DNA of 64,000 nucleotides, from positions 62,001 to 126,000 of the forward strand of contig OZ037876.1 in NCBI GenBank assembly GCA_964035575.1, written 5' to 3'. The notes under the pieces are model-generated. The model did no database searches, had not been told where the DNA came from, and saw nothing but the letters and a program-made list of their open reading frames with translations. Shown here piece by piece: positions 17,101-28,162 of the stretch (position 1 is the stretch's first letter; every line of letters begins with the position of its first letter). Source of the stretch: Rhynchopus sp. YZ270_cl-10 (lineage: Eukaryota > Euglenozoa > Diplonemea > Diplonemida > Diplonemidae). Position numbers and translations under genes: made by a program.

Positions 17101-20100
17101 CAGCCCTCGGTACACTTGTAGTGTGTCTCGCCTGAGTCAAAGGGGCTAAAGCACCGCCTGCACTGGTCGAAAACCACACCGGGTGCTGGCACGGTCGGAA
17201 CTCGGTCCATCATCACGTCTGACTTGCATCGAGACTTCGGGGCAGGCGTGGGCTCCATACTAAGGATTTCACTCTTGAGGCCTGGGTCTGAAACAAAGAG
17301 GGGGCTGCAAAACCAGTCTGCGGAGTCATCAACCGTATCCACCAAGAGGAAGAGAACCTCCTTAGCCGGCCTTGTCGGCGTGAGGATGCGGGGGCGCATG
17401 TGGCTCCCAATGAGCACGATGGTGCACTCCAATACCTCCCCAGCCCCTGCCAAAGCCACTTCATCCACCCAAGTGCGCGCATCGGACCGGTCACTGCTTT
17501 GGGAGCCCATGTGTTCCATCCAGCTCTTCGCAGAGATAGGGATGCAAGCTACAAGGTCCGGACGGTCAGAACTGATCTTCTTCACCGCTCGCCTCCTGAG
17601 GTCCAAATGTTTTGAGCCGGTACTGGTGTCCTCAAGCTTCAGATTCCGTTTGAGTTCCGTCGAGCACGCTGCCAGCAAAGCGTCAAAGCCACTGTCACCC
17701 CTAAGGATTTCGAACCTCGGGGGGTGTGTGAGCCCCAGGCGTGCGGCCTGCGTCTCCGCCTTAGGGCACCTACCGTCCGCCATTGAGCGCAGGGAGTTCC
17801 AGCAATCCTCAGGTGTCTCACCCACAATCGTTTGATTAACCCGAATTGGGTTCACCCGGTACGCTACCCCGCCCACCTTCTTCTCCGGCATTGCGAAAAA
17901 GGCCCTGGGCTCGGATGACTCATCTTCGTCGTCGTCATCGACCACCTCCACCGATGGCTCCCGATTTGGCAGGTTGTCAGCAGATCCATGGAGGTAGTCC
18001 GAGTCCATCTGCTGCAGCATTTCCTCCGATGGGCCTTGTCCAGCATCAGCGCAGTGCGGTACATGTTGCCCAATGTCCGTGCACAGCACACCGCGGGCCC
18101 TGAAGGACTTACCCACGGTGGCCTGGTACGCGCACGACAACCTCTCGCGCAGTCTCGTCTCCGTCGGAGAGTCCCCGCCCGGGTCTGCCACTCCGGCCAA
18201 CCCCGCCACCTGGCTGATTACCCTGTTGCACTCCTCGGATGCGCCCCCAAAGGCCTCGAAAACCATGGGGCTGAACAGCACATCTGCGCTTTTGCAGTCC
18301 TCTGCGTGTTTCTTCCTCTTGCCCTCCCCTGCCACTTTGGCTGCATACTCACGGTGCTGTGCTGCTCGATGGACGTAAGTGGGGAGGGTCGGTGCTGCCA
18401 CAGTGAAGTCCAACGCACGCGCAGAGGTCTCGTATATTCCTAGGGGGAGGTATACGTCGGCCGGCCTTTTCCCAGACTCGAAGCCCAAATTCTTCTCCAC
18501 TGAGGGGTTGAGCCCTGCTGCCTCACAGATGAGCGCAAAAGCATGCTTCAGGGCATCATGCCGGTCCGTCCTGCAACCCATGCTCGCACACGCAAAAGTG
18601 TGGTCGCCGAACGCATCCATGCGTCCCCCTTTGGGGTTACACCCTTTGCAGACGCTGTTGGGTTTGTGGATTGCCACTCCCAGGCGGAAACGCATCGCTC
18701 CAGCAAAATAGTCCGAACGGATGGTGTTGGGAGGCGTGGGTGCTGCTGTCAGCCAAGTGCCAGATAGGGGAAGCTGCAAAGAAAGCAGGCGAGCTCTGTC
18801 CCGTTCGCTGCTGCATCTCCTTTTCAGCTCCGCCGCCTGGTGGTCCACAATAGCCGAAGAGAGTTCCTGTTGTACTAGCAACTTGGAGGGCTTTACATCA
18901 CCGTCAATGTGGTGTGAGACGGCCACCCGTCTGTTGAAGGCCTCGGCCGCATTCTTCCACCTGGATTGGTCCCATTCAAAATTGGGGTCTAACTGCGTGG
19001 CCAATTTGAAGCACCCCGCCTGTGACGCCAAGACCGCAGCCGGCCAGTGATCCGCAGTGCGACGTACACCTAACCCTCCGATGGCGATGGGGAGCGCTGC
19101 CTGCAGGCGGGCAAGCTCCGGAATGGTCCCATGCTCGTCGTGCAAGATCGTCGCCAAACACTTGTCCACCTCCGCATCAAAGTCCCGCAAGTAGTCCTCC
19201 CCTAGGTCCACGCATGATATTCCACGCATGTAGAACACCATCTTGCAGAAACCCTCACAGAAGCGCAAGATGTAGAACGCATGCTGAGAGTCCTTGAGGT
19301 CTTTAAGAGCCTCGAGGTTCCGCTTCGACTCGTCGAGCTTGCGCTGCATGTACTTCCTGCAGTGTTCCGCCGTGCCAATGGGGATGCCCAGAAAGTCGAA
19401 ATTCTTCTGGTGGAGGGTGAATCCAGGGGAACCAGGCTCGTCACAGATGACAAAACCCCTGTCACGCAGGTCCGCTGCAGAGTCGCCACGGAGAGTCACC
19501 AACTCGCACTTCGAACTGTTCACCTTCAGGCCAACCTGTTTGCTCGACACCACCAGCGCGTCATATGCAGCCTTAACAGCCTCAGGAGAGCCACGGATGC
19601 AACCATCGTCCAGGTGCCAAATGGATCCGTCAAGTGCTTTGTTCGCCTTCAGCTTTTCAGTCATGTCCGCAATCGCCAGAGAGAACAGAACAGGGCCAAG
19701 GGGGTCGCCTTGCTGCACGCCTGTCTGGGACGTCAGGATGTCTTCCCCATAGAAGAGGGAGGTGTGGCCGCCGTAGCACCATCGCACCCAGGGTGAGATC
19801 TCCGGGATGTGTTTCTCGACCGCATCCAGGAAGGTGGACCTATCAACTGTGTTAAAGGCGTTGTGGTAGTCCACCTTCAGAATCACCTTGTCCTGGCCGT
19901 CATGTCTCTTGGCGTACTGTGCGATCATCGTGGTAGCTGCCTCAGAGCCCCGAGGAGTCGACACCCCCACCTGGTTCCCCTTGCGGAAAATTTCTGCCGC
20001 ACGCTTCCGCAGTCTGTTCGCCAGGATCTTCCCAACCAAACGGCGCAACACGCCCCCAACTGCAATCGGGCGCACGTCGTCCGGTTTGCCTTTTGACACC

Positions 20101-23100
20101 TTCCTGAGGGCCACCAGCTTGGCACCTGCGAAGAATGGCGCGACCTCCCTACGTGCTTTACCTTGAGCCAGACTGGACAGCACTGCCGACAGGGCTGCGA
20201 GCGTGCCAGGGGTGTGCTTCTGATTGCACAGGGTGCGAAGGAGGGATCCTGTGAGGTTTGAAGGGCCTCCTGCAGTGGCTCGTGGCATGCTGCTGATCGC
20301 GGCTAGAACCTCCTTGGGGGTGAAATCGGCCGGTCCAGACGTGTTCCTCAGGGGGCTAGAGGCCGAGGCTGTAGGGGGAGCGGCAGTTGGGTGCTTACCC
20401 TTCAGTTTAGCCAACGTATCCGGTCCGTGAGGGGCGAGGCCATCGCTGGTGAGGGCGGACAGCGCTTGGCCGGGGAGTCCTGCAGCTGTTTTCGCCCGGG
20501 AACGTTTCTGGCGGGCCTCCACCGTGTCACCTGGCGTCCACTTCGGTCGTGCTTGCACTTCAGACAGAGCTTTCTCCCACATATCCGCCCACTCACCCGC
20601 ATCCCACCAATCCAGATCCTGCCTCCAAGAGTTGTAGCACCGTCGTTTGGCATCCTGTGACCCAGCACGTCCACCCCCACGGTCCCTGTGCAGGACGGTA
20701 AAGAAAAAGGCTAATTTTGTCCAAGCCCTCTTATCCTGGTGCACCAAGATCTCCTGAAGAACCCTCTGAAAGATGAGGGTGTAGCGATGGAGAAGGTCTG
20801 GTGGGCAAGTCCCCTTCATCTTGAGCCTGGTGGTGCCCAGCATGTCCAGTGAGGGCATTCCTTCAGGGCATCTCGCATGCGTGAGGCGTTCCTCGATCCC
20901 TGGTAGGGGTGCCTTCTTCATGAGGTGTGTGCAGCTCCTGCATGCGCTCTGCGATTTCTTCAGGAGGGTAGGGCACTCCTCACTGACACACCTCTTGAAC
21001 CCGAAGAAGGACAGAATGTGTTCGGGTATGTACTCTTTTTGGGATGCGTGGATTCTCAAATGTGCCAGGAGTCCTTCGCGGGTGAACGAATTCACGTCCG
21101 TCTGCGCGATGATGCCCCTTTTGCATCCCTCCACCGGGCAGAAACAGAAGTCCTCCTCTGGCTTACCTAAGCATAGCTCCAACGCTTCACCTGAGGGGTT
21201 TGAGGTCGGCAAGGGGCGCTGGTCGAGGTCCAAGGGGTTCAGTGTCGCTCTGTCTGCCACCCTCAACAAGGCCGACGACACATCTCTGACGTCCCCTTCC
21301 TCCTCCGTGGGCCGGATCGCCTCGTAGTGCCCGTCACATAGGGCTATGGCTACCGTGGTACGCCTGGACACCTCCGCCGCGCGCTGCTGTGCGTTGGTGA
21401 TGTTCATCGAGCCTGGGGCGATTAACACGACTGGGTTCTCCCCTGCTTGGACGACAACAATGTTGATGTCGCGCCTTAGGGCGAACAGGCGAAGGGCGAG
21501 GTGATCCACTTTGGCTGAACCTCTGATGCCGTCAATCCAACGCGTCAGCGCTTCCCCTGACTGCAGTATGCTACGCATCTCCCTCTCCAGCTTTACCGCC
21601 ATGTCGCCGATGTCTTTGCGGTCGGCGGAGAAGTCAGGAGTGGCGGACCGCCAGCCCGAGGCGTGGATCGCCAACAAACCACAGTCGGTGATGTGGGAGT
21701 TAGCCACTCGGCGGGCCCGATACTTCACCAACATGGTGTCGACCTCCTGCGCCTCTGCCTCATATGCGGTTGACGATGTGGCATCAGCGCATCCACCACA
21801 CAGCTGGTCATGGGGGATGAACACTTCAGGGAAGTCCCAGTCCTCATCCTCTTCGTCCCCCCGGTTCCAAGCCCAGTCGTCATCTCCTTCCATAACTTCA
21901 TCATCCCAACAGGCGTCCTCATCCTCAACCTCATACGCAGGAGCGTTCCCGTTTGCGCACCCCCCGGTCCACGCAGACGGGGACACGCTTGTCGGGTGCT
22001 TCGGATCAGCAGGGGAAGGGCGCAGGTCCCAGGGCGTCACCGCTCGCCACAACAGCGACAGCAAGACCAGTAGGGACATCCCGATCCAGAGTAGCGGGCC
22101 ATCAACCTGGATCGCAGATCCGACCAGCGACACCGCAAACCTCAACAGGCGCCACTCCCATCGCACTCGGCACAGTGCGCTCAGAAGGAGGCGTGCAACC
22201 GGAGAGGGCGGACGAGTGTGCGCCTTGCGCCGACGGAGCTTGCCTGCCTGCGTCTTGATCCAGTTCAAGGACCTGTGCCCTCGTCGCGTCCTCCTGGTCC
22301 TCCTACGCATCAGCCACAAAATGTAATGACTGAGGGTAGGGGCACGTCTGTCCTTCCACAGGTCCAGGACCGCAAACGACACAAACACACCCCACTCAGG
22401 TGCCTCGGCTACCCAGCGGGGGTCTGGTCGGCGCAGAGAAGAAAGGCGTTCCCAAAGGATGCTCCACCAGTCAAACCCAAGCCCATGTACTGCACGCCCC
22501 ATTAGAACATAGGGGGTGAGAACAGTCCCCCACACCCGTAACGTCACACAGCCGTTCTGTCCCTCTCGCCCCGCAAGGCTGTCCCCGAACGCCAGCATAC
22601 CTCGCTCACCCCCACCTAGAGTGTTGTCACCACCACCGCTGTTCGTCTTGCTGTTGTAGTTGCTGCTGATGATGTTGCTGCTGTTGCAGTTGCTGTTGCT
22701 GTAAATGTTGTTGTTGCTGCATCTGCTGTTGCTGCTGCTGGAGCTGTTGCTGTAGCTGCTGGTACTGCTGTTGGTGTTGCTGCTGGTGCTGCTGCCGGTG
22801 CTGCCGCTGGTGCTGCTGTTGCTGCTGTTGTTGCGGTTGCTGCTGTTGCTGCTGCTATCGCTGGTACTGTTGTTGTTGCTGTTGCTGTATCTACTGCTAA
22901 TGTTGCTGTTGTTGCTGCTGTTGTAGCCTCCGATGGTGTTGCTGCTGGCGCTGCTTCTGGTGCTGCCGCTGGTGCTGCTGTTGTTGCGGTTGCTGTTGCT
23001 GCTGCTGTTGCTGGGGCTGTTGCTGGGGATGTTGTGGGTGTGGCTTCTGCTGTGCTGTACGTCTAAATAGCTGCATACACCCGTATCACACCGCACACCT

Positions 23101-23969
23101 GACTCTCCACCTCTACACCTACACCAGTGTCTGCTGCTGTAGCTGGAGTTGTTGTTGTTGCTGCTATCAAAGCTGCAGCCGCTTGGGCTGTTGGGCACCA
23201 AAGGCCTCTTTTTGGGGTAATAATGGGGGGGAATGGGGAGGCTGTTGCTGCTGGTGCTGCGGATGCTGATTCTGCTGGTGCTGCTGTTGTTGCTGTTGGT
23301 GTTGCCATTGCTGTTGTTCTTGCTGCTGGTGCTGCGGTTGCTGATTCCGCTGGTGCTGCTGTTGTTGCTGTTGGTGTTGCCATTGCTGTTGTTCTTGCTG
23401 CTGGTGCTGCGGTTGCTGATTCCGCTGGTGCTGCTGTTGTTACTGTTGGTGTTGCCATTGCTGTTGTTGCTGACGATGATGTTCTTGCTGCAGCCGTTGC
23501 AGTTGCTGAAGTTGGGGCTGTTGCTGTTGCTCTTGCTGCAGTAGTTGCCGTTGCTGTTGTTGCTGATGTTGAAGCTCTTGTTGCGACCGTTGCAGTTGCT
23601 GTAGGTGGAGCTGATGCTGTTGCTCTTGCTGCTGTTGCTGAGGCAGTTGCTGTTGAGGTTGCTCTTGCTGCAGCCGTTGCAGTTGCTGTAATTGGTGCTA
23701 TTGCTGTTGTTCTTGCTGCTCTTACTGTAGCAGTTGTAGCTGCTGTTGTTGCTGTTGTTGCTGTTGTTGCTGTTGTTGCTGTTGTTGCTGTTGTTGCTGT
23801 TGTTGCTGTTGTTGCTGTTGTTGCTGTTGATGTTGCTCTTGTTGTAACCGTTGCAGTTGCTGTAGGTGGAGCTGATGCTGTTGTTCTTGCTGCTGTTGCT
23901 GTAGCAGTTGCTGTTGTTGCTGCCCACCACCAACACACATAGCACCCCCAGAAGGGCCTTCCTCCGCAT
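14172..23969 (-). CDS. LINE D polyprotein: OTU - zinc finger - RT - REL - dead OTU - OTU - coiled coil (C-terminus displaced)
   Basis: About 3,266 residues from the ATG at 23969 to the insertion; the original end is at 4343-4601. Approximate layout: signal-like start (1-17); Asn/Ser-rich tract (18-440); module shared with B (450-590); strongly hydrophobic stretch (592-643); acidic run (677-713); OTU-like 1 (760-883; TDCGLL, DGHYEAI); zinc fingers (938-1023); RT (1223-1590; VDYHNAF, QQGDPLGP, WHLDD at about 1453); REL endonuclease (1769-1856; CKGC, GDHTFAC, RPADVYLP, LDFTV); OTU-like 2 (2084-2230) with Ser for the Cys (RGDSGFDAL) and no matching His, so probably inactive; Cys-rich finger (2270-2307); OTU-like 3 (2443-2570; IGDCLFDAV, SGHFERF); Cys-rich finger; Arg/Glu coiled coil (2840-2914); RNVQQW motif. 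The RT active site has His where Tyr or Phe is usual. About 40% longer than B. Confidence 0.9.
22630..23930 (-). repeat. CAG/CAA-type trinucleotide-rich tract in LINE D ORF
   Basis: About 1.2 kb composed mostly of CAG, CAA and AAC-type triplets on the minus strand, with an almost pure stretch of nine-base units AACAGCAAC at about 23740-23830. All three minus-strand frames stay open here (Asn/Ser, Thr/Ala or Gln rich); the frame joined to the RT reads Asn/Ser. It is interrupted by the B/D-shared block at about 23150-23245. Confidence 0.88.
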
Positions 23970-24332
23970 ATTTTTTTTTCTCCTTTGTGAAAAAGGAAAA
24001 CAAGTTGGAAAATAAAGGGCAAGAAAAAGGAGAAAAAAGCACTCAGACTGAACTGGCTTCTAAGCTCAGAGTGAGCAAAAATAAGCCTCAGAAACTGAGA
24101 CCAGGTCTGCACGTTCTTCTGTGCTGCTTCGTGGTGACAGGGACGCCTCGTGTAGGCGAGCACAGGGACTACCTGGGAAGAAAGCAGAACCGTTCCAGGG
24201 GTTCGTCTGGGTCTTCTAGCTCTTTCACAAGAGAATGCCTAGACGGCTTCTGGGGGAGGGTCTTTGGGCAGGTAGTGAGGGTTGTGTAGAAAAACAAAAA
24301 GAAAATGTGTATAAAAAACGTGTCCCCTCTCC
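23970..24332 (-). other. 5' leader of LINE D
   Basis: 363 bases between D's ATG and the right TSD. The element's first bases read GGAGAGGGGACACG on the minus strand. No internal promoter motif is assigned. Confidence 0.6.
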
Positions 24333-24342
24333 GCATGGCAAA
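24333..24342. repeat. Target-site duplication of LINE D, right copy (GCATGGCAAA)
   Basis: It is followed by GGGCTCTGCTCC, exactly the continuation found in B, so C's coding sequence resumes here. Confidence 0.92.
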
Positions 24343-27300
24343 GGGCTCTGCTCCAGGTCCCTTTGGTCTGCGCGGGGATCACCTCAAGGGGTGGATGGTC
24401 AAACACCCGGACCTGAACATCTTGCCACTGATGACGCAAGTCCTGGACCTGCTGCGACGCGGGAAAGCCCCCTCCGAGACAGCTATGTTCATGGCAGGAG
24501 CTACTCTGGTGGCGTTAAAGAAGGGTGACCAAGGCGACGTCCGCCCCATCTCTGCAGGCAACACACTTCGGCGAGTCGTGAGCAAGATCGAGGTGGCGTC
24601 TGTGAGGGAAAAGGCACGAGGAGTGCTGCTGCCAGGGAGACAAGTTGGGGTGGCGGTGGACGGTGGACTGGAAGCGGCGACAATGGTTGTGGCAGCATAC
24701 GCAAAACGACACCAGGGGAGCGACAAAGTGATCGTACAGATTGACTACGAGAACGCATTCAACAGCATCTTTCGCAAGACTTTTCTGGAAGCCACAAGGA
24801 AATATCTCCCGTCCATTTCACCGTGGGTCGAATGGTGCTACAACTCCCACACCGGGCTAGTGTATGGTGACGAGATGATCCCATCCACCAGAGGCGCGCA
24901 GCAAGGCGACCCCGCAGGGCCCCTACTCTTCTCCCTGGGGATCAAAGCACTGACAGACGAAGTGCGTGCAGTCCAGGGCATCGACTGTAGCATCTGGTAC
25001 CTCGATGATGGGACGATCATGGGGAACCCAGAGGCGGTGGCTCGAGCGCTGGAGTTAGTGAGGACACGCAGTGCGGAGCTGGGGCTGAAGGTGAAGCTGT
25101 CAAAGTGTGAAGTCATCGCCCTAGGACAGCAGACTCCGTTGGACCTGGACAGAGCTGGCCTCCCCGTGTGCAGCCACACCACTGACTTGGCGGAGACTTG
25201 CTCAGCCTGTGAAGGAAAAGTGATGAGCGTGAAGTATGGAGGCTTTGCGTTCCTGGGGGCGCCAATCGGGGACGACGAGTACTGCGAAGCGTACATGGAG
25301 AAGAAGGTGGAGGAATTCGCGGTGCAACTGCGTCTGCTGCAGAAGGTGTCTGACTCGCAGGCTGGACTGACATTACTCCGTCAGTGCGAGGGGTTTGCAC
25401 GCATGGTTTTCTACATGAGAGCCATTGGTCACGCGTGCACCCACAAGTACCTCAGCCAGTACGACAAGGAGGTAGACGCTGCCCTGGCCGCGCTTTTTGG
25501 TGATGAGGATGGAGGCCTGCCGGAAGAAGCACGGAGACAGGCCGCACTGCCATGTAGGGTAGGGGGCATGGGCGTGCGCCGCATCCGCGACCACTGGACT
25601 GCAGCAGCCATGGGAGCAAGGAGCGGCCTGCACCAACTGTGCACCGAACTGGACCCCAGCTTCACCTGGGACGCCGAAGGATGGGAACGGACGGCAACGC
25701 TGTACAACGAGCAAGTGGCTGAAGGTGCTAGGATTGACCCCAAGCTGCAGCCAGCCGTCCCCCTGCGTCAACGTGATCTGTCTGCAGGGATCCTGGAGGA
25801 ACAATTGCGGGACCTCTTCGTCAAGGGTGATGCGTACGACAAGGCGCGTCTCAATTCTCTGGCCCTCCCCCAAGCAGGGTCCTGGCTTACTGCACCCCCC
25901 ACCTGGGAGCACTACATCCCTCCGATTGCATTCAAGGCCGCAGCCAGACTCCGCCTCCACCTCCCCATATACGCGGAGGGTGTCTCATGCAGGCAATGCA
26001 ACCAGCCCATGGACACCAGGGGGGACCACATCTTCGCCTGCAGAATGGGTGGGCATCGTATACTGCGACATAACTCAGTACGCGATTATGTGTATGGAGC
26101 AGCAAATGAGGCAGGTCTGAGCCCCATCCTGGAACCCAACCACCTCATCCTGGGCAACAACAAGCCCGCTGACATTCTGCTGTCCACAGGGGTCGGGGAG
26201 TCGAGAGGACGAGCTATCGATGTGACTGTGTGGACGCCGACGTCAGCGTCGATGGTGCAGGGTGCCGCAGTCGCGAAGGGGTACGCGGCGACGAAGGCGG
26301 AAACTGCCAAGAGGAAGAAGCATGGTGACGCGTGTGCGGCGGAGCGGCTGGCGTTCACACCCTTCGCCCTGGAGACCACAGGAGGTCTGGGACCCGCGGC
26401 GGCGTCGATATGGCAGCAGATGCTCCGTTTCGCAGCGGACAGGAAGCTTGGGAACAGAGTGGAGATGTCACAGAGGTGGAATTGGGGGCTAGGGACGACG
26501 CTGCAGCGACAGATCGGGAAGGCCGCGACGGATCGAGGGTCTCTGACTGGTTGCCTGAGGGGTCCTCTGCGAGAGCGTGTGGACTTAGATCCCACCGTCG
26601 ACCCGGAAGAGGGGGACTTGATACGCTTGCCCCCCGACCATCTACCTAACCTGGAAGTGACAGACGACCACCAGGGAGACATCAGGGTGAGTGCGGAGGA
26701 GGAGCCAGAGACAGGCAACGAGAAGGAAACGGCGCCAGAGACAGCAGCACAGGACCCAACCCCCCACAGCGAACTGGAGGCCAACTTGGTGAAGTGGGGG
26801 CTGTCCCGACCGCAGGTGCCCGTGCCGTTCCGAGTAGGAGACTGTGCGTTCGACGCAGTGTGCTGGTCAGTGCGGAGCTGGAAGGTGGTGACATCGTCGA
26901 CCCTTCGGTCCCTGGCGGTGGAGAGAGTGAAGAGAGATGCTGACCTGGCGAGAAATGCGATGCCCGACCTCGCGACCTGGGTGCGATGGATGAGCCTGGC
27001 AGGGAACAGGGATCGCAGGTCGTGGGCGGACCAGACAGCACTGGCGGGTCTGGCACGGGCTTTGCAGGTAGTCATTGTGGCGGTCGTGTCATCGGACTCT
27101 AAGGTGCACATCCATAGACCAGCCAGCAAGTCGAACGGGGCCGTAGCAGTGCTGCACACAGGAGCTCACGAGGCTGGCCACTTCTCGCCGTTATGCATGA
27201 CAGACAACACGTTTGCATATCTGCGAAGCCTTGCCCCCGACACCCCCCTTCCAGAGATGCAGTGCCACAGCACCGGAGCGCTGTCACGGATGGAGGAGCG

Positions 27301-28162
27301 CCCGGGGAGACAGGGGGAATTGCTCACGTGCGAAAACTGCGCACTCATCACCGAATGTAGTGTCCCCCACTGGTTTTGTAGTTCCTGCGAGCGCACATGG
27401 TGTGAGGGATGTGGGAGCGCCAACGCAAAGTGTGTGCTGAGGGCAAAGCCAGTTCAGCCAGTTCAGCCAGTTCAGCCGACAACATCGCAGACAGTGGGAG
27501 GTAGCTACTACAACAGCAACCCAGCTCCCCCACAGGACGCGGCAACGGAGGTGAAGGAGGAGGTTATGGATGAGGAGGATTCCGCCGACTGCGCCGACCA
27601 CGACACCACCATGGACAACAACACCGCAACCGCAGCAGAATCCTTCGTCTGGGGGCCATCAGAGCAGAGCTACAACACCACACCAACAGCTCTGACTGGT
27701 GACCACCACTTGGGTTCAGCGAAGACTGGTGGATGGACGGCTAAGTCCCACGCGGAAAGAAGGACGAAGCTGACCACCCTTGGGACTTCGCGGCGGGCGC
27801 AGGGGAACCACACTCGTCGCTCCGGTGTAGTGGAGGACAGGTCTGCGGAGACCACAGCAAGGCGGCCTTCTCCCCCTATCTCGCGAGGGTCGGATGTGGA
27901 GGCGAAAGGGTTAGTCCCACACAGCCAGAAGGAAGGGGACAGGGTGCCGAGAAATGTCGAAGAGTGGGCGGACTGCTTCTTCCCCAGGGGAGGGACCAGG
28001 CGAGAGGGAATGACTCCCTTGGCACCGGAGGTGGCGTACGAGGCGCTGGACGCGTGGTGGGATCAGCGGGAGGAGCTGGGGCGCGTCGGAGGACGGCAGA
28101 CGAGTCAGTACGGGGCGCTTAGGGCGGTCCTGGTGCTGATGATGGAGGCGACCTTCAAATAG
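24335..28162 (+). CDS. LINE C polyprotein, RT-REL-OTU part (5' part cut off by LINE D)
   Basis: The frame runs from the ATG in the duplicated target (24335) to a stop at 28162, 1,275 codons, with a chance extension of ten codons to an ATG at 24305 that lies in D's flank. It equals residues from about 1060 to the end of B: RT fingers (KGSAPGPFGLRGDHLKGW), motif A (about 24745), QQGDPAGP (about 24900), YLDD (about 24998), thumb, REL endonuclease (about 25980-26240; CRQC, RHN, KPADI, IDVTV), OTU-like domain (about 26835-27200; VGDCAFDAV, GHFSPL), Cys-rich finger (about 27310-27435) and RNVEEW motif. Its N-terminal OTU domain and zinc fingers are absent, so it is not autonomous. With no promoter of its own left, any expression would come from D's flank. 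Confidence 0.88.
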   Translation: MAKGSAPGPFGLRGDHLKGWMVKHPDLNILPLMTQVLDLLRRGKAPSETAMFMAGATLVALKKGDQGDVRPISAGNTLRRVVSKIEVASVREKARGVLLPGRQVGVAVDGGLEAATMVVAAYAKRHQGSDKVIVQIDYENAFNSIFRKTFLEATRKYLPSISPWVEWCYNSHTGLVYGDEMIPSTRGAQQGDPAGPLLFSLGIKALTDEVRAVQGIDCSIWYLDDGTIMGNPEAVARALELVRTRSAELGLKVKLSKCEVIALGQQTPLDLDRAGLPVCSHTTDLAETCSACEGKVMSVKYGGFAFLGAPIGDDEYCEAYMEKKVEEFAVQLRLLQKVSDSQAGLTLLRQCEGFARMVFYMRAIGHACTHKYLSQYDKEVDAALAALFGDEDGGLPEEARRQAALPCRVGGMGVRRIRDHWTAAAMGARSGLHQLCTELDPSFTWDAEGWERTATLYNEQVAEGARIDPKLQPAVPLRQRDLSAGILEEQLRDLFVKGDAYDKARLNSLALPQAGSWLTAPPTWEHYIPPIAFKAAARLRLHLPIYAEGVSCRQCNQPMDTRGDHIFACRMGGHRILRHNSVRDYVYGAANEAGLSPILEPNHLILGNNKPADILLSTGVGESRGRAIDVTVWTPTSASMVQGAAVAKGYAATKAETAKRKKHGDACAAERLAFTPFALETTGGLGPAAASIWQQMLRFAADRKLGNRVEMSQRWNWGLGTTLQRQIGKAATDRGSLTGCLRGPLRERVDLDPTVDPEEGDLIRLPPDHLPNLEVTDDHQGDIRVSAEEEPETGNEKETAPETAAQDPTPHSELEANLVKWGLSRPQVPVPFRVGDCAFDAVCWSVRSWKVVTSSTLRSLAVERVKRDADLARNAMPDLATWVRWMSLAGNRDRRSWADQTALAGLARALQVVIVAVVSSDSKVHIHRPASKSNGAVAVLHTGAHEAGHFSPLCMTDNTFAYLRSLAPDTPLPEMQCHSTGALSRMEERPGRQGELLTCENCALITECSVPHWFCSSCERTWCEGCGSANAKCVLRAKPVQPVQPVQPTTSQTVGGSYYNSNPAPPQDAATEVKEEVMDEEDSADCADHDTTMDNNTATAAESFVWGPSEQSYNTTPTALTGDHHLGSAKTGGWTAKSHAERRTKLTTLGTSRRAQGNHTRRSGVVEDRSAETTARRPSPPISRGSDVEAKGLVPHSQKEGDRVPRNVEEWADCFFPRGGTRREGMTPLAPEVAYEALDAWWDQREELGRVGGRQTSQYGALRAVLVLMMEATFK

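Larger units (their letters stand above)
3101..24332 (-). mobile_element. LINE D, full-length, inserted into LINE C and itself hosting B and Y
   Basis: Outer boundaries come from the 10-bp TSD GCATGGCAAA on each side. The 3' end is a 51-nt poly(A) on the minus strand (poly(T) 3101-3151). Without the nested B and Y insertions (4602-13174 and 13188-14171, plus duplicated target bases) D is about 11.6 kb, very long for a LINE. It has a 363-bp 5' leader, one ORF of more than 3,300 codons and a 1.2-kb 3' UTR. The RT frame is uninterrupted until the nested insertions, so it appears to have been intact before they landed. Confidence 0.9.

Noticed and set aside
23063-24163. Thr/Ala- and Gln-rich open frames on the minus strand
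   Set aside because: They are other registers of the CAG/CAA repeat tract; only the Asn/Ser register joins the RT polyprotein.
24305-24334. ATG and ten codons in frame ahead of LINE C
   Set aside because: These bases are the 5' edge of LINE D read backwards, joined to C by chance.
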